64,000 bases of DNA from AP-15 sp963737145 (GTDB taxonomy: Bacteria; Pseudomonadota; Alphaproteobacteria; ATCC43930; CGMCC-115725). Below are positions 34,470 to 43,656 of this stretch, one piece after another. The notes below the pieces were generated by a model. That model saw only the letters and a list, made by a program, of their open reading frames with translations. It did not search any database and was not told the DNA's origin. Every line of letters begins with the position of its first letter. The first letter of the stretch is position 1. The stretch is taken from positions 186,001 through 250,000 of the forward strand of contig CAVTRO010000005.1 of the NCBI GenBank assembly GCA_963737145.1. The letters are read 5' to 3'. A program made the position numbers and the translations under genes.

Positions 34470-35090
34470 CTAATTCGACCAGCTGATCGGTGCGTAATGC
34501 CCGTTTTTGCCGGAATTGTCCCAGCGCATGCCGTAATCGGCGAAGGTGCTGCCGGCGCTGCCCATGGCGAGCGCCATCCGGTCCGGGGCGACCGGATGGC
34601 CGGCCGCCACCCACATCTCGCCGCTCGTATGCAAAGTCGGCAGCGGCTCGACCGCCATCTGCATTATGCCGGGCACCTCCACCGAACGGCTCTTTCCCTG
34701 GACCGAGTAGCGGATCGCTACCTTTTTGACGCCAAGATGAGTTGTAATTAGCGGCGCGAAGGCCGCCATCGGTCCACCCTCCGCCCCGGTGAAGATCACG
34801 CCGAGAGCCGCAGCTTGCTGATCGTCGGCGCGCTCGTCAATGTAAGCGGCAGCGGACAGGTTGCCGTCCGCCATCGGCCCCGGCGCATGGACTGCGAGCG
34901 CAACATTGAGCCCGTCGAGCCTGACATCGCCGTAGTTTCCCTTGTCGATATGGAAGGCGAGCACGACGTCGCATTCCCCCGGGGTCGGGCGCGCGGTCAG
35001 CGGCGCGCCGGTCGAGACCAGGCACGGGCAGACAACGTCGCAGTTGCAGTTCTCAAAATACTCACCACTGACTTGCCATTGCAGGGGCAT
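34470..35090 (-). CDS. DUF1326 protein (first copy)
   Basis: A 206-residue protein of the DUF1326 family. The signature Cys cluster lies right at the N-terminus (Cys15, Cys17, Cys21, Cys23 in CNCDVVCPC). A beta-rich body follows (VVLAFHIDKGNYGDVRLDGL, AAYIDERADDQQAAALG, IFTGAEGGPMAA). Such Cys-rich starts suggest metal or thiol chemistry, but the function is unknown. It is divergent from the second DUF1326 gene, with 228 bases between, and not in an operon with DUF2182. Confidence 0.85.
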   Translation of the reverse strand: MPLQWQVSGEYFENCNCDVVCPCLVSTGAPLTARPTPGECDVVLAFHIDKGNYGDVRLDGLNVALAVHAPGPMADGNLSAAAYIDERADDQQAAALGVIFTGAEGGPMAAFAPLITTHLGVKKVAIRYSVQGKSRSVEVPGIMQMAVEPLPTLHTSGEMWVAAGHPVAPDRMALAMGSAGSTFADYGMRWDNSGKNGHYAPISWSN

Positions 35091-35318
35091 ATTGGCCTCC
35101 GTTGCTGATCATCGGCTTCGCTGTCCCGCGGCATCGGCGGCGCGCCGTTTCCAGTTCTTCGTACAACGGGCATGCCCAGATGGCACTACGGCCATTGTAA
35201 AAAAAAGTAACGGAGTAGCTGTTTCAAAACTCAAGGGAAACCTTATTGCGCCGCCGGTCGGATCGCTGCACAATAGCCGCAGGGGCGCAAGGCTTCATCC
35301 TATGGGAGGAGTTCCGCA

Positions 35319-35987
35319 ATGGCGGCTCGAAACTGGCAGATCGAGGGCAGGTACGTCGAGTGCTGCAGTTGCGATATGGGATGCCCATGCGAGTCGATGG
35401 CCGACCCGACTTATGGATACTGCACGGGCCTCGTGGCCTTCAAAATCGATAACGGCTATTGCGAAGGGGTGCGGCTCGACGACCTGGCAGTGGTCGGCAC
35501 CTTCTATTTTCCGCGGGCAATCCATCACGGTCAGGGGGTATTCCAGCCGATCCTCGACGAGCGTGCAGACGAAGCCCAGCGCGACGCCCTCTTCTATGTC
35601 CTCTCCGGCGAGGACCAGCCGGTCGGCACGATGTTCCAGATCTTCTCGGTCATCATCGAGACGATTAAGGACCCGCTGTTCGCGAAGATCGATTTCGAAT
35701 GGGACCTCGACCGGCGCCGGGCGCGGATCGAAGTCGCCGATGTGGTGCGGGCGCACAGCGAGCCGATACGCAATCCGGTGACCGACCAGGAGCACCGGAT
35801 GATCACAGTCTTGCCAAACGGCTGGGTCTTCCACGAGGCCGAGAACGCCTCCGGCTTCGCCAACGGGCTTGGAACGATCAAGTTCGACCTGCACCGGCGG
35901 CACAGCTCGCTGGCTTACGTCGCTTGGAACCAGAACGGTTTGGTCCATAGCTATGACGAGTACAAGCGGAAATTCGGGCGCCCTTGA
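35319..35987 (+). CDS. DUF1326 protein (second copy)
   Basis: A 222-residue DUF1326 member with the same Cys-rich opening (Cys15, Cys16, Cys18, Cys22, Cys24 in CCSCDMGCPC) and the family core ILDERADEAQRDALFYVLSG. It is about 30% like the first copy by eye. A GGGAGGAG site precedes the start. It overlaps the DUF2182 membrane gene by 35 bases, a pairing that recurs in proteobacteria and implies a shared function, possibly metal handling. Confidence 0.87.
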   Translation: MAARNWQIEGRYVECCSCDMGCPCESMADPTYGYCTGLVAFKIDNGYCEGVRLDDLAVVGTFYFPRAIHHGQGVFQPILDERADEAQRDALFYVLSGEDQPVGTMFQIFSVIIETIKDPLFAKIDFEWDLDRRRARIEVADVVRAHSEPIRNPVTDQEHRMITVLPNGWVFHEAENASGFANGLGTIKFDLHRRHSSLAYVAWNQNGLVHSYDEYKRKFGRP

Positions 35988-36804
35988 CGCGACCGTTCTC
36001 GAACGAGTGCTGCGGCGCGACCGGCTCATCCTGATCACTGCCCTCGTTGCGGTCACCGCCATCGCCTGGATCTGGCTCGTGATCGGTGCCGGCACCGGCA
36101 TGAGCACGATCGGCATGACGCGCCGTTCGGGAATGCCCGACATCACCGGCATGATGATGGAGCCGGCGGCCTGGACGCCTGGATATGCCGGCCTGATGTT
36201 CGCGATGTGGTGGGTCATGATGATCGCGATGATGCTGCCGAGCGCGACGCCGATGCTGCTGCTGTTCGCGCGCATCAATCGCAAGGAGAGGGCCCGCGAC
36301 CGCCCCTATGTGCCGACCGGGATTTTTGCGGCCGGTTATCTGACGGCGTGGGGCGCATTCAGCGCTGTCGCCACTGCTCTTCAGTGGCTGTTGGAGCAGC
36401 TCGGCCTGCTGTCGCCGATGATGGTCACGACGAGCTATTGGCTCGGCGGCGCGATCCTGGTCGCGGCGGGACTATGGCAATTGACGCCGATCAAGACAGT
36501 CTGCCTGCGGCATTGCCGCTCGCCTCTGAGTTTTCTCGTGCAGAGCTGGCGGCCCGGCAGGCTCGGCGCCTTCGGCATGGGATTGGAGCACGGCGCTTAT
36601 TGCCTGGGCTGCTGCTGGTTCCTGATGGGCCTTTTATTTTTTGGTGGAATCATGAACCTGTTCTGGATCGCTGGCCTCGCCGCTTTTGTCGTGCTGGAAA
36701 AAGTAATTCGGCTCGGCGATTGGTTGGGAAGGATAGCCGGAATTGCCGCCGTTGCGGGCGGTGTGCTGATGCTCGTCAGCGGCGCAGGACACCTCTCCTC
36801 TTAG
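35953..36804 (+). CDS. DUF2182 membrane protein
   Basis: A 283-residue integral membrane protein with about seven helices. Conserved blocks are MFAMWWVMMIAMMLPSATPM, GYLTAWGAFSAVATAL, QLTPIKTVCLRHCRSPL and GLEHGAYCLGCCWFLMGLLF. The Cys/His-rich loops and Met-rich helices make metal binding likely, and the family is annotated as predicted metal-binding. The ATG at 35953 lies inside the DUF1326 gene and matches the family start. Its stop overlaps the stop of the convergent MFS gene by 4 bases. Confidence 0.85.
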   Translation: MTSTSGNSGALDATVLERVLRRDRLILITALVAVTAIAWIWLVIGAGTGMSTIGMTRRSGMPDITGMMMEPAAWTPGYAGLMFAMWWVMMIAMMLPSATPMLLLFARINRKERARDRPYVPTGIFAAGYLTAWGAFSAVATALQWLLEQLGLLSPMMVTTSYWLGGAILVAAGLWQLTPIKTVCLRHCRSPLSFLVQSWRPGRLGAFGMGLEHGAYCLGCCWFLMGLLFFGGIMNLFWIAGLAAFVVLEKVIRLGDWLGRIAGIAAVAGGVLMLVSGAGHLSS

Positions 36805-38390
36805 CTGCCGTGCCGGGGGCGGATCGGGCTGAGCCTTGCCGGCAGGGCCAGAGCCAGGATCAAGCTGATGAGGGCCACAAGACCGGCGATCAGGTAGACG
36901 ACGTGGAGCGAGCTGCCGACAGCTTCAGTCAGCTTGGCAATCTCATTCTCGCCGAGGCTCTGGCGGGCCGGCGGCGACATCAAGCGGTTGACCGCGTCGC
37001 CGGCATCGGGCACCCGCGAGTAGACGCCGAAATTGAGGATCGCGCCAAAGATCGCGGCCCCGAGCGAATTGCCGACAATGCGCATGAACATCGTCGAGGA
37101 AGTCGCCATGCCGCGCTCGTTCCAGCCCACACTGGCCTGGATCGAGACGATAAAGGCGGTGTTGCAAAAACCCATCCCGACGCCGAGGAAAAACGAGCCT
37201 ATTCCGGCGCGCAGCAATCCGCTCGTGGGCTCGAGCGTAATCAGCACAAAGCTGCCGATGACCAGAAACACGCCGCCGATGGCAGCCGCCAAACGGTACG
37301 AGGTGCGGATCATCAGGCGGCCCGCGGCCATGCTGGCGAAGGCCCAACTCACCGAGGAGGCGGCCAGCACCACGCCTGATGCGACGGCGTTGCGGCCCAT
37401 CGCGCCCTGGACATAGGTCGGCAGAAAGCCTGAAATCGCCATCATCAGCGCGCCGTTGAATAATCCGGCGAGGCAACCGACTGCGACCACCCGGTTGCGC
37501 CAGAGATGCAACGGCAGCATCGGCTCGGCCGCCCGCCGCTCATTCGCCGCGAGCGCCGCCAGCGCGACCGCCCCGCCCAGCATCAGCGCCGCCACGGTCA
37601 CGCCGCCGGCATTGCCGATCTGCACGATCGCCAGCATCGGCGCGCCGACGCCCGCCATCAGCAGCGCCGAGCCGAGATAGTCGATGCGATGCCGGCGCGG
37701 CTCGCGCTGCTCGTTGAGGAATAGGCCGAACATCACGAAGGTCGCGATTCCGACCGGGATGTTCACCCAGAAAACGAGCGACCAGCTGATGTGCTCGACG
37801 ACAAAGGCCCCGAGGGTCGGGCCGATGATCGCGGCAACCCCGAACATGCCCGAAACGTAGCCCTGCATTCGCGCGCGTTCGACCGGGGTGTAGATGTCGC
37901 CGACAATCGTCGTCGCGATCGGCTGAACGGCGCCGGCGCCGATGCCCTCGATCGCGCGGAACAGCACCAGCGTGACCATGCTCCAGGCGAACCCGCACAA
38001 CAGCGAGCCGAGCAGAAAAATACTGGTCCCGGCAAAGAAAACGCGCTTGCGGCCGTAGAGGTCGGCCAGGCGCCCGTAGATCGGAATCGTCACCGCCTGA
38101 GCCAGCAGATAGGCGGCGAACACCCAGCTGAACATGCGAAAGCCGCCGAGATCGGCGACGATCGTCGGCATCGCGGTGGCGACGATATAGCTGTCCGTCG
38201 CGACCATGAAGATCGCCAACAGGACCGCCGCCATGACGAGCCGCCGGTTGGCTCGGGCTTCCGCGCTTTGGTCTGTTAAGGGTTCCCGGGTGGTGGGTTG
38301 CCGGGTGGTGGGTTGCCGGGTGGTGGGTTGATCGAGCAAAAACGCCCCCGATTGCGCAAGGCCGAGCCGGCCGGCGCTATCTACCGGCAA
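36801..38390 (-). CDS. DHA2-family MFS multidrug exporter
   Basis: A protein of up to 529 residues with 14 predicted helices. The DHA2 motifs are YIVATAMPTIVADLGGF, IPIYGRLADLYGRKRVF and GIGAGAVQPIATTIVGDIY. It is likely an export pump for organic compounds. The N-terminus is odd: three 15-base tandem repeats encode QPTTR units between residues 21 and 36. The start used is TTG at 38390 and is uncertain; initiation just before the first helix (near NRRLVMAAV) is possible. Confidence 0.87.
   Translation of the reverse strand: MPVDSAGRLGLAQSGAFLLDQPTTRQPTTRQPTTREPLTDQSAEARANRRLVMAAVLLAIFMVATDSYIVATAMPTIVADLGGFRMFSWVFAAYLLAQAVTIPIYGRLADLYGRKRVFFAGTSIFLLGSLLCGFAWSMVTLVLFRAIEGIGAGAVQPIATTIVGDIYTPVERARMQGYVSGMFGVAAIIGPTLGAFVVEHISWSLVFWVNIPVGIATFVMFGLFLNEQREPRRHRIDYLGSALLMAGVGAPMLAIVQIGNAGGVTVAALMLGGAVALAALAANERRAAEPMLPLHLWRNRVVAVGCLAGLFNGALMMAISGFLPTYVQGAMGRNAVASGVVLAASSVSWAFASMAAGRLMIRTSYRLAAAIGGVFLVIGSFVLITLEPTSGLLRAGIGSFFLGVGMGFCNTAFIVSIQASVGWNERGMATSSTMFMRIVGNSLGAAIFGAILNFGVYSRVPDAGDAVNRLMSPPARQSLGENEIAKLTEAVGSSLHVVYLIAGLVALISLILALALPARLSPIRPRHGS
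38287..38331. repeat. Three tandem 15-base repeats inside MFS gene
   Basis: The unit cgggtggtgggttgc occurs three times without spacers, the last copy ending in an A. It encodes repeated QPTTR. The array is prone to slippage and length change. Confidence 0.85.
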
Positions 38391-39031
38391 CTCGGTCTGC
38401 CTAACAAGGCGGCACCAAGCGGGTCAGGGATGCATCCTCTTTAGGCATCGGCGCGCTCCATTGCTTGCCGCCCAGTCGGCCTCGAAGGCGATTGCAGATT
38501 TGAAGATTTAGAGATGCGCCGCGTCCGGCTCGGCGCGTCGCCTGTGCGGATGGACAGTGAACGAAAACTCGACCTCCTGCCCGAGCCGGCCGAGGGAGAG
38601 GACCACGCCTCTGTTGCCGTGCAAGCAACACCAAAATTGCCACAATGTTCCTGTTTCATGTCGGTCTGAGAAGCGCCGATGGCCGGTGCTGGGTGAGCCA
38701 ACGAGACGGAACGATGACTGATATTTCGCTGCAAAAAACAGCGGAAACAGCAAAGCGAGCCCGAGGGCGGCCGTTTCTGAAGGCCGCCCGGCAATCCTGC
38801 CGGCTGGCCGCGCGGCTCTTCGAGCTGGGCTACTCGTCGGGCCGAGACAAACGCCATCGGCTGGATTGAAACCTAGGGGATGAACATCTTGAGACGCGGG
38901 GCGGGGCGTACCCGCACTCCGGGAAGAACAGGTAGCCTTCTTAACCAAAAAAGAGTAATTAAAGACCAGCTCACGCGGAGAGCGCGGGATGCGATGCGGC
39001 GGGACGGATCCGGAATGTCGAGGAGAGGCAG
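38391..39031. other. Intergenic region with one hairpin, no convincing gene
   Basis: About 640 bases. A perfect 8-bp hairpin, GGGCGGCC/GGCCGCCC with a 9-base loop, lies at 38765-38789 without a T-tract. Short open frames on both strands lack ribosome sites or family likeness. Confidence 0.4.
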
Positions 39032-40327
39032 ATGACCGGTTTCGCTGAAGTGTTGCGATGGACGGCATTGGTCATGCTCAGCTGCGTCGTGCCGTTCGGC
39101 ATTTTTGTCGGGCGCAACAACATTCGCGCCTTCAGACGCGAGATAGTCCGCGACCTGGAACGGCTGTTCAGCTTTGCGAGCCTCCCCAACGGCGCGCCAT
39201 TGATCATCCCGTCCTTCGAGCTTGTAAAGTACAAGTACGATCCCGAGTCCAATCCCGAGCGCGACTTGCACGATGATCCGCACAGGTTCGCCTATTATCT
39301 GCTGCCTGTCTCGATCTACATCATCCTGACGGCGCTCGGGTTCCGCATGGCGTTCATGCCGGACGTGGCGCCACTGCCGAACTACTTTGCTTTTCCGATC
39401 AGTGTCCCCGATGACCTAGCGGCCGCCGACCGCCCGTTTCTCGGCGCTCTGACCTATACGTTCATCGGCAGCTACATTTGGACGATTCAGTATTTGATCC
39501 GGCGGATATCGAATTTCGATCTCGCGCCGATCTCGTTTTTCCAGTCGATCGCCCACATTCTGCTCGCCGTATTCACGATCGCGGCAATCTGGCATAGCGA
39601 GATCTTCGCGTCGCTCGGTCCGCATGCGATGGTCGTCATCGCCTTCCTGGTCGGTTTCTTTCCGACCCTGTGCATGGACGCGCTGATGGCGAAATTCCCG
39701 TGGCTGCGGCTGCGGCGGGTCAGCCCCGAAAGCCGAAACCTGCAGGAAGAGTTTCCGCTCGACATGATCCTCGGCATCGACCCGTTCATGAAGCTGCGCC
39801 TTGCCGAATTCGAGATCGAGGACGTGCAGAACCTGGCGACGATCAACCCGATCCAGATCTTTGTCGAGACGCCCTACGGGCTCTACGAAGTCATCGATTG
39901 GGTCGCGCAGGCGCAGCTGATACTGGCGGTCGGCTCGGCGCGCACACTGCGGCTGCGCGACCTCAACATCCGCACGATTTTCGACCTCGAAAGAGCGTTG
40001 GACAGCCCGGGATTGCGTCGGCGGCTGGTGCCGGCGCTGCTCGGCGAGCCGCCGCCTACCGCGGGCGACGGAATTCAGCCAGCCGGTCAGCCGCCAGCCG
40101 GCGGCTCGGAAGGCAAACCGCATCAGTCGATGGCGCCCGGCAGCAGCGAGATGCAACTCGATCCGGCCTTCGAGCTCGACTCGCTGGTCGCGATCATTCG
40201 CGACGATCTGCATGTTCAGCGGTTGCGGCAGATCTGGGACGTAATCAGCGATCGGCTGCAGCAGCGCCCGGTCCCGGCGGCGAATGTGCCGGTCCGGAAC
40301 GTGCAGTTGCCGGCGGCCGCGGAATGA
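39032..40327 (+). CDS. Conserved membrane protein of unknown function with HhH-like C-terminal part
   Basis: A 431-residue protein with a strong AGGAGAGG ribosome site. There are about five hydrophobic segments, near residues 8-28, 86-108, 133-153, 167-185 and 194-216. Then comes a soluble part with a repeated helical pattern (MKLRLAEFEIEDVQNLATIN, IQIFVETPYGLYEVIDWVAQ and LRLRDLNIRTIFDLERALDS). This pattern recalls helix-hairpin-helix/SAM-like motifs that bind nucleic acid or protein. A Pro/Gly-rich linker precedes a last helical segment. I do not recognise the family. It stands alone between divergent or convergent genes. Confidence 0.8.
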   Translation: MTGFAEVLRWTALVMLSCVVPFGIFVGRNNIRAFRREIVRDLERLFSFASLPNGAPLIIPSFELVKYKYDPESNPERDLHDDPHRFAYYLLPVSIYIILTALGFRMAFMPDVAPLPNYFAFPISVPDDLAAADRPFLGALTYTFIGSYIWTIQYLIRRISNFDLAPISFFQSIAHILLAVFTIAAIWHSEIFASLGPHAMVVIAFLVGFFPTLCMDALMAKFPWLRLRRVSPESRNLQEEFPLDMILGIDPFMKLRLAEFEIEDVQNLATINPIQIFVETPYGLYEVIDWVAQAQLILAVGSARTLRLRDLNIRTIFDLERALDSPGLRRRLVPALLGEPPPTAGDGIQPAGQPPAGGSEGKPHQSMAPGSSEMQLDPAFELDSLVAIIRDDLHVQRLRQIWDVISDRLQQRPVPAANVPVRNVQLPAAAE

Positions 40328-40340
40328 TTGCGGACGAGCC

Positions 40341-41514
40341 TCAGGCCGCTTTCAGGGCATCGTAAACGGCGCTCTCGAATTCGCCATAGAGTTTAACGGC
40401 TTGGTGATCGGCGAAAGGCAGGATCTGGGTCAGGATCACGCCGGTGACGCGCTTTTGCGGGTCGAGCCAGTAATAGGTGTTGAACAGCCCGGCCCAGGTG
40501 AGGGTCCCGGCGCTGCGGCCGCTGGGACCCGGCTGCGCGTTGACTACGGAGGCAAGGCCGTGGCCGCATCGAATGCCGGGAAACAGATCGACATCGTTCG
40601 AGAGTTCCGGCATCGCGGTCTTCATGATGCCGAGCGGAATATCGCCGATCTGATTCTGCCGCATGAGCGCGACCGTCTCGGGCCGCAGCAGTTGGGCGCC
40701 GTTGAAGCGGCCCTGGTGCAGAAGCAGCTGCAAGAAGGTGACATAGTCGCGCCCTGTCGACAGGAGGCCGCCGCCGCCGCTGAAGAACTCGCGTTGCGGC
40801 GCCTCCATCGTGAGCGGCTCCAGGCTTCCGTCCGGTGCGCGGCGATGCACCCGGACGAGACGAGACGCCTGATCGGCGGAGGGCACAAAACCCGTGTCCG
40901 TCATGCCGAGCGGGGCAAAGATATGCGCGCTGAGATAGGCATCGAGCGGCTGTCCGGCTACTTTTTCGACTGCGCGGCCGACCCAATCGATGTTGATGCC
41001 GTACTCCCAACGTTCGCCCGGATCGAAAACCAGCGGCAACCGCAATGCGGCGAGCTTGCCAGTCATAATGGAGGGCATGCCGGTTGCGGCGACATAGCGC
41101 ATCAGCTCCGCGTCCCACATCTCGTAGCCGAAGCCGGCTGTGTGGGTCAGCAGATGGCGCAGCGTGATCGGGCCTTTGGCCGGGCGCAGCTTTGGCGCGC
41201 CCGAGGAACTCGAAGCCCTCCAGGACCTGGGGTGCGGCCAGGTCAGGAAGGACTTTGCCGATCGGCTCGTCGAGCTGGAGCTTGCCTTGCTCGACGAGTT
41301 GCATCGCCGCGACCGAGGTCACAGCTTTCGTCATCGACGCGATACGGAACACGCTATCGCGGGTCATCGCAGGGCCGTCGACAAGGTCGCGCCGGCCAAA
41401 CGCGCCCTCGTACAGGATTCCGGCGTTGGTCGCTGCCAATGCGACGACACCTGGCACCTCTTTGGCCTCGGCGGCTCGGCTCAGGACTGTATCGATGCCG
41501 GCAAGTGGTTGCAT
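40341..41514 (-). CDS. Serine hydrolase, beta-lactamase class C/EstB type (frameshifted)
   Basis: The first frame gives the start (VPGVVALAATNAGILYEGAF) and the catalytic SxxK motif in FRIASMTKAVTSVAA. The second frame continues with the Tyr motif WEYGINIDWVGRAVE and FNTYYWLDPQKRVTGVILTQ to the stop at 40341. Removing one base near 41205 joins them in one frame of about 391 residues (GFEFSGAPKLRPAKGPITLR). The family includes esterases and peptidases as well as beta-lactamases, so antibiotic resistance should not be assumed. It is either a sequencing indel or a pseudogene. Confidence 0.8.
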
Positions 41515-41537
41515 CGCTTCCTCCGTGCGCAGTTACT

Positions 41538-42878
41538 CTAATGCGCCGCCAATTCGCCCCGCATCGATGTGGAGCGCGTCCCGCGCAAGGCCAGCAGCCC
41601 CGTCGCCGCCGCGGCGATCACCGCAAAGAGGCAGGCGCTCAGAAAGATTTGGGTCGGCGCCATTTTCAGAGACAGCAGATAGCCGCCCAGCACCGGTGCG
41701 GCAATGCCGCCGAGGCGCCCAATGCCGAGCGCCCAGCCGAGGCCGCTGGTGCGCATGCGCGCCGGGTAGAGCTTGCCGCAGGTCGCGTTCGCGCCGGTCT
41801 GGCTGCCGATGATCGTCATCCCGCAAAAGAAAATGACTGCGAGCAGGATCGCGTAAGGCAGCACGACCAGCGAGATCACGGCAATAAACACAGCGCCAAT
41901 CGCGTAGTGAAATGCCAGCGACCGCTCGGGACCGACGCGGTCGATTAAGAGGCCGAGGTACAGAACTGCGAAAATCGCGCCGAGATCGCGGAGGCTCGAG
42001 GCGAACACCGCGCTGGCCGGCGTCATGCCGATCAGATGCAAGACCTCGGGCATCCAATAGCCGAACAGGAACAGATTCATCAGGCTGCAGAAGAAGATCA
42101 CCCAGAGCAGGATGGTCTGTAGTGCAAAGCCCTTGCTGAACAGCATCTTGATCGGATTTTCATGGGCGACGTCGACCGCGTGCACCTCCCCCTGCCCCGC
42201 AGCGATATCGAGGCGTTCAAGGAGCGCCGACTGGCGCGGCGACAAACTGGTCTTGCGAGCTAGAAAGCGCGGCGACTCCGGCAGCCACAATGCCAGAACC
42301 AGGACCAGCAATAGCGGGAATAGCCCGCCGATGATGAAAATGACCGGCCAGCCGAAATGCGGCAACAGCAGGGCCACTATCTGGCCGCCGACAAACCCGC
42401 CGATCGGCGCCCCGGTGAAGGTCGCCATGATCATCGTTGCGCGCAGCCGGTGCGGCGCATAGTCGCCGGCCAGAGTGGCCGCCCCCGGAAACGCGCCGCC
42501 GATGCCCAGCCCTGTGAAGAACCGCAATATGGTCAGCATCAGGAGGGAGGGCGAGAAGGCGCTGAGCAGCGAAGCGATGCCGAAGATCGTGACACTGGCG
42601 AGCAACAACGGCTTGCGGCCGACCCGGTCGCCAATCGGCCCCGCAGAAAGGGCGCCGACCAGGATGCCGATGCTCGACCACAGGAACGCGGTCGTGAAGG
42701 CCGGTCCCGGCAGGCTCCAGACATGCGTGAGGGAGGGCACCGCCCAAGCGACCGAATTGATGTCGTAGCCGTCGCAGATCTGGATCAAGGTGCAGAGCGC
42801 CGCGACGCGGATCTGCAAGCCGCCGATGCGCTGGTTCTCGATCGCCGTTTCTGTCGCCGATAGAGCCGCTTCCGCCAT
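41538..42878 (-). CDS. MFS aromatic acid:H+ symporter (AAHS family)
   Basis: A 446-residue transporter with 12 helices. AAHS marks include LIQICDGYDINSVAWAVPSL, GPIGDRVGRKPLLLASV, LRFFTGLGIGGAFPGAATLA and, in the second half, LGLLIDRVGPERSLAFHYA. Members import aromatic acids such as 4-hydroxybenzoate, so it fits with the HPPD and VOC genes just beyond, on the other strand. The ATG at 42878 gives the normal N-terminus. It follows the serine hydrolase gene in the same direction with a 23-base gap. Confidence 0.9.
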   Translation of the reverse strand: MAEAALSATETAIENQRIGGLQIRVAALCTLIQICDGYDINSVAWAVPSLTHVWSLPGPAFTTAFLWSSIGILVGALSAGPIGDRVGRKPLLLASVTIFGIASLLSAFSPSLLMLTILRFFTGLGIGGAFPGAATLAGDYAPHRLRATMIMATFTGAPIGGFVGGQIVALLLPHFGWPVIFIIGGLFPLLLVLVLALWLPESPRFLARKTSLSPRQSALLERLDIAAGQGEVHAVDVAHENPIKMLFSKGFALQTILLWVIFFCSLMNLFLFGYWMPEVLHLIGMTPASAVFASSLRDLGAIFAVLYLGLLIDRVGPERSLAFHYAIGAVFIAVISLVVLPYAILLAVIFFCGMTIIGSQTGANATCGKLYPARMRTSGLGWALGIGRLGGIAAPVLGGYLLSLKMAPTQIFLSACLFAVIAAAATGLLALRGTRSTSMRGELAAH

Positions 42879-43041
42879 TGCCGTCTTCCCGTTTGGCCTC
42901 CCCGTCCGGTCTCTTGCATGTTCCCGAGCGCGGCGCAAGCCCCGGGTGCAATTCAGGTTCCTCGGAGAGTGAGAGCGGGTTATTGTCTTGAGGAGAGCGC
43001 GGCCGCTACCAGCCGACACTGCAGAACAGGGAAGGACCCCG

Positions 43042-43647
43042 ATGAACGACGTAGCTTCGATGCGCCAGCTGAGCCCCCTGACGCAGCCGATCAGTCCGGC
43101 CAAATTCGCCCATTTCGTGCTGCGGACCGGGCAGTTCGAAACGATGGCCAAGTGGTATCAAACGGTCCTCGCGGCGCGCGTTGTGTTCCGCGACGAGCGC
43201 CTGTGTTTCCTATCGTATGACGACGAGCACCATCGCCTGGCGCTGATCAACATCCCCGGCCTGCCGGTGCGCGATCCCGATGCGGTCGGGACCGACCACG
43301 TCGCCTACGCCTACAACAACCTCGGCGAGCTGCTGTCGACCTATCGCCGGCTGAAGGCGGCCGGCATATTGCCGCATTGGCCGATCAACCATGGCGTCAC
43401 GACGTCGATGTACTACCGCGATCCCGACAACAACCGGGTCGAATTGCAGATCGACAATTTCGCGAGCCCGGCCGAGCTCGACGGCTATTTCCAGAGCCGC
43501 GCCTTTGCCGAGAACCCGGTTGGGGTGACCTACGATTCCGAGGAGCTGTGCCGCCGCTACGAGGCCGGCGAGCCGATGACCGATTTGCTCCGCATCCCGC
43601 CCCTTCCCGAAGGGAAGACCCCCTGGGACATGCTGTCGAGCCACTGA
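43042..43647 (+). CDS. VOC-family protein (extradiol dioxygenase/glyoxalase fold)
   Basis: A 201-residue protein with one pair of VOC modules. Metal ligands of the fold appear as FAHFVLRTGQFETMAKWYQT, GTDHVAYAYNNLGELLS and RVELQIDNFASP, giving His/His/Glu. It could be an extradiol ring-cleaving dioxygenase or a related isomerase. It lies 9 bases upstream of HPPD and so probably forms an operon with it, suggesting a role in aromatic degradation. Confidence 0.85.
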   Translation: MNDVASMRQLSPLTQPISPAKFAHFVLRTGQFETMAKWYQTVLAARVVFRDERLCFLSYDDEHHRLALINIPGLPVRDPDAVGTDHVAYAYNNLGELLSTYRRLKAAGILPHWPINHGVTTSMYYRDPDNNRVELQIDNFASPAELDGYFQSRAFAENPVGVTYDSEELCRRYEAGEPMTDLLRIPPLPEGKTPWDMLSSH

Positions 43648-43656
43648 TCGCTTCGA

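Noticed and set aside
38287..38331. CRISPR-like direct repeats
   Set aside because: The copies adjoin without spacers and encode a peptide repeat; no cas genes occur in the window.
40341..41514. Calling the serine hydrolase a beta-lactamase
   Set aside because: The SxxK and Tyr motifs are shared with esterases and peptidases, so resistance is not supported.
40284..41948. A 554-codon forward frame across the serine hydrolase and transporter genes
   Set aside because: Composition is Arg/Gly/Ala-rich and it opposes two recognisable genes.
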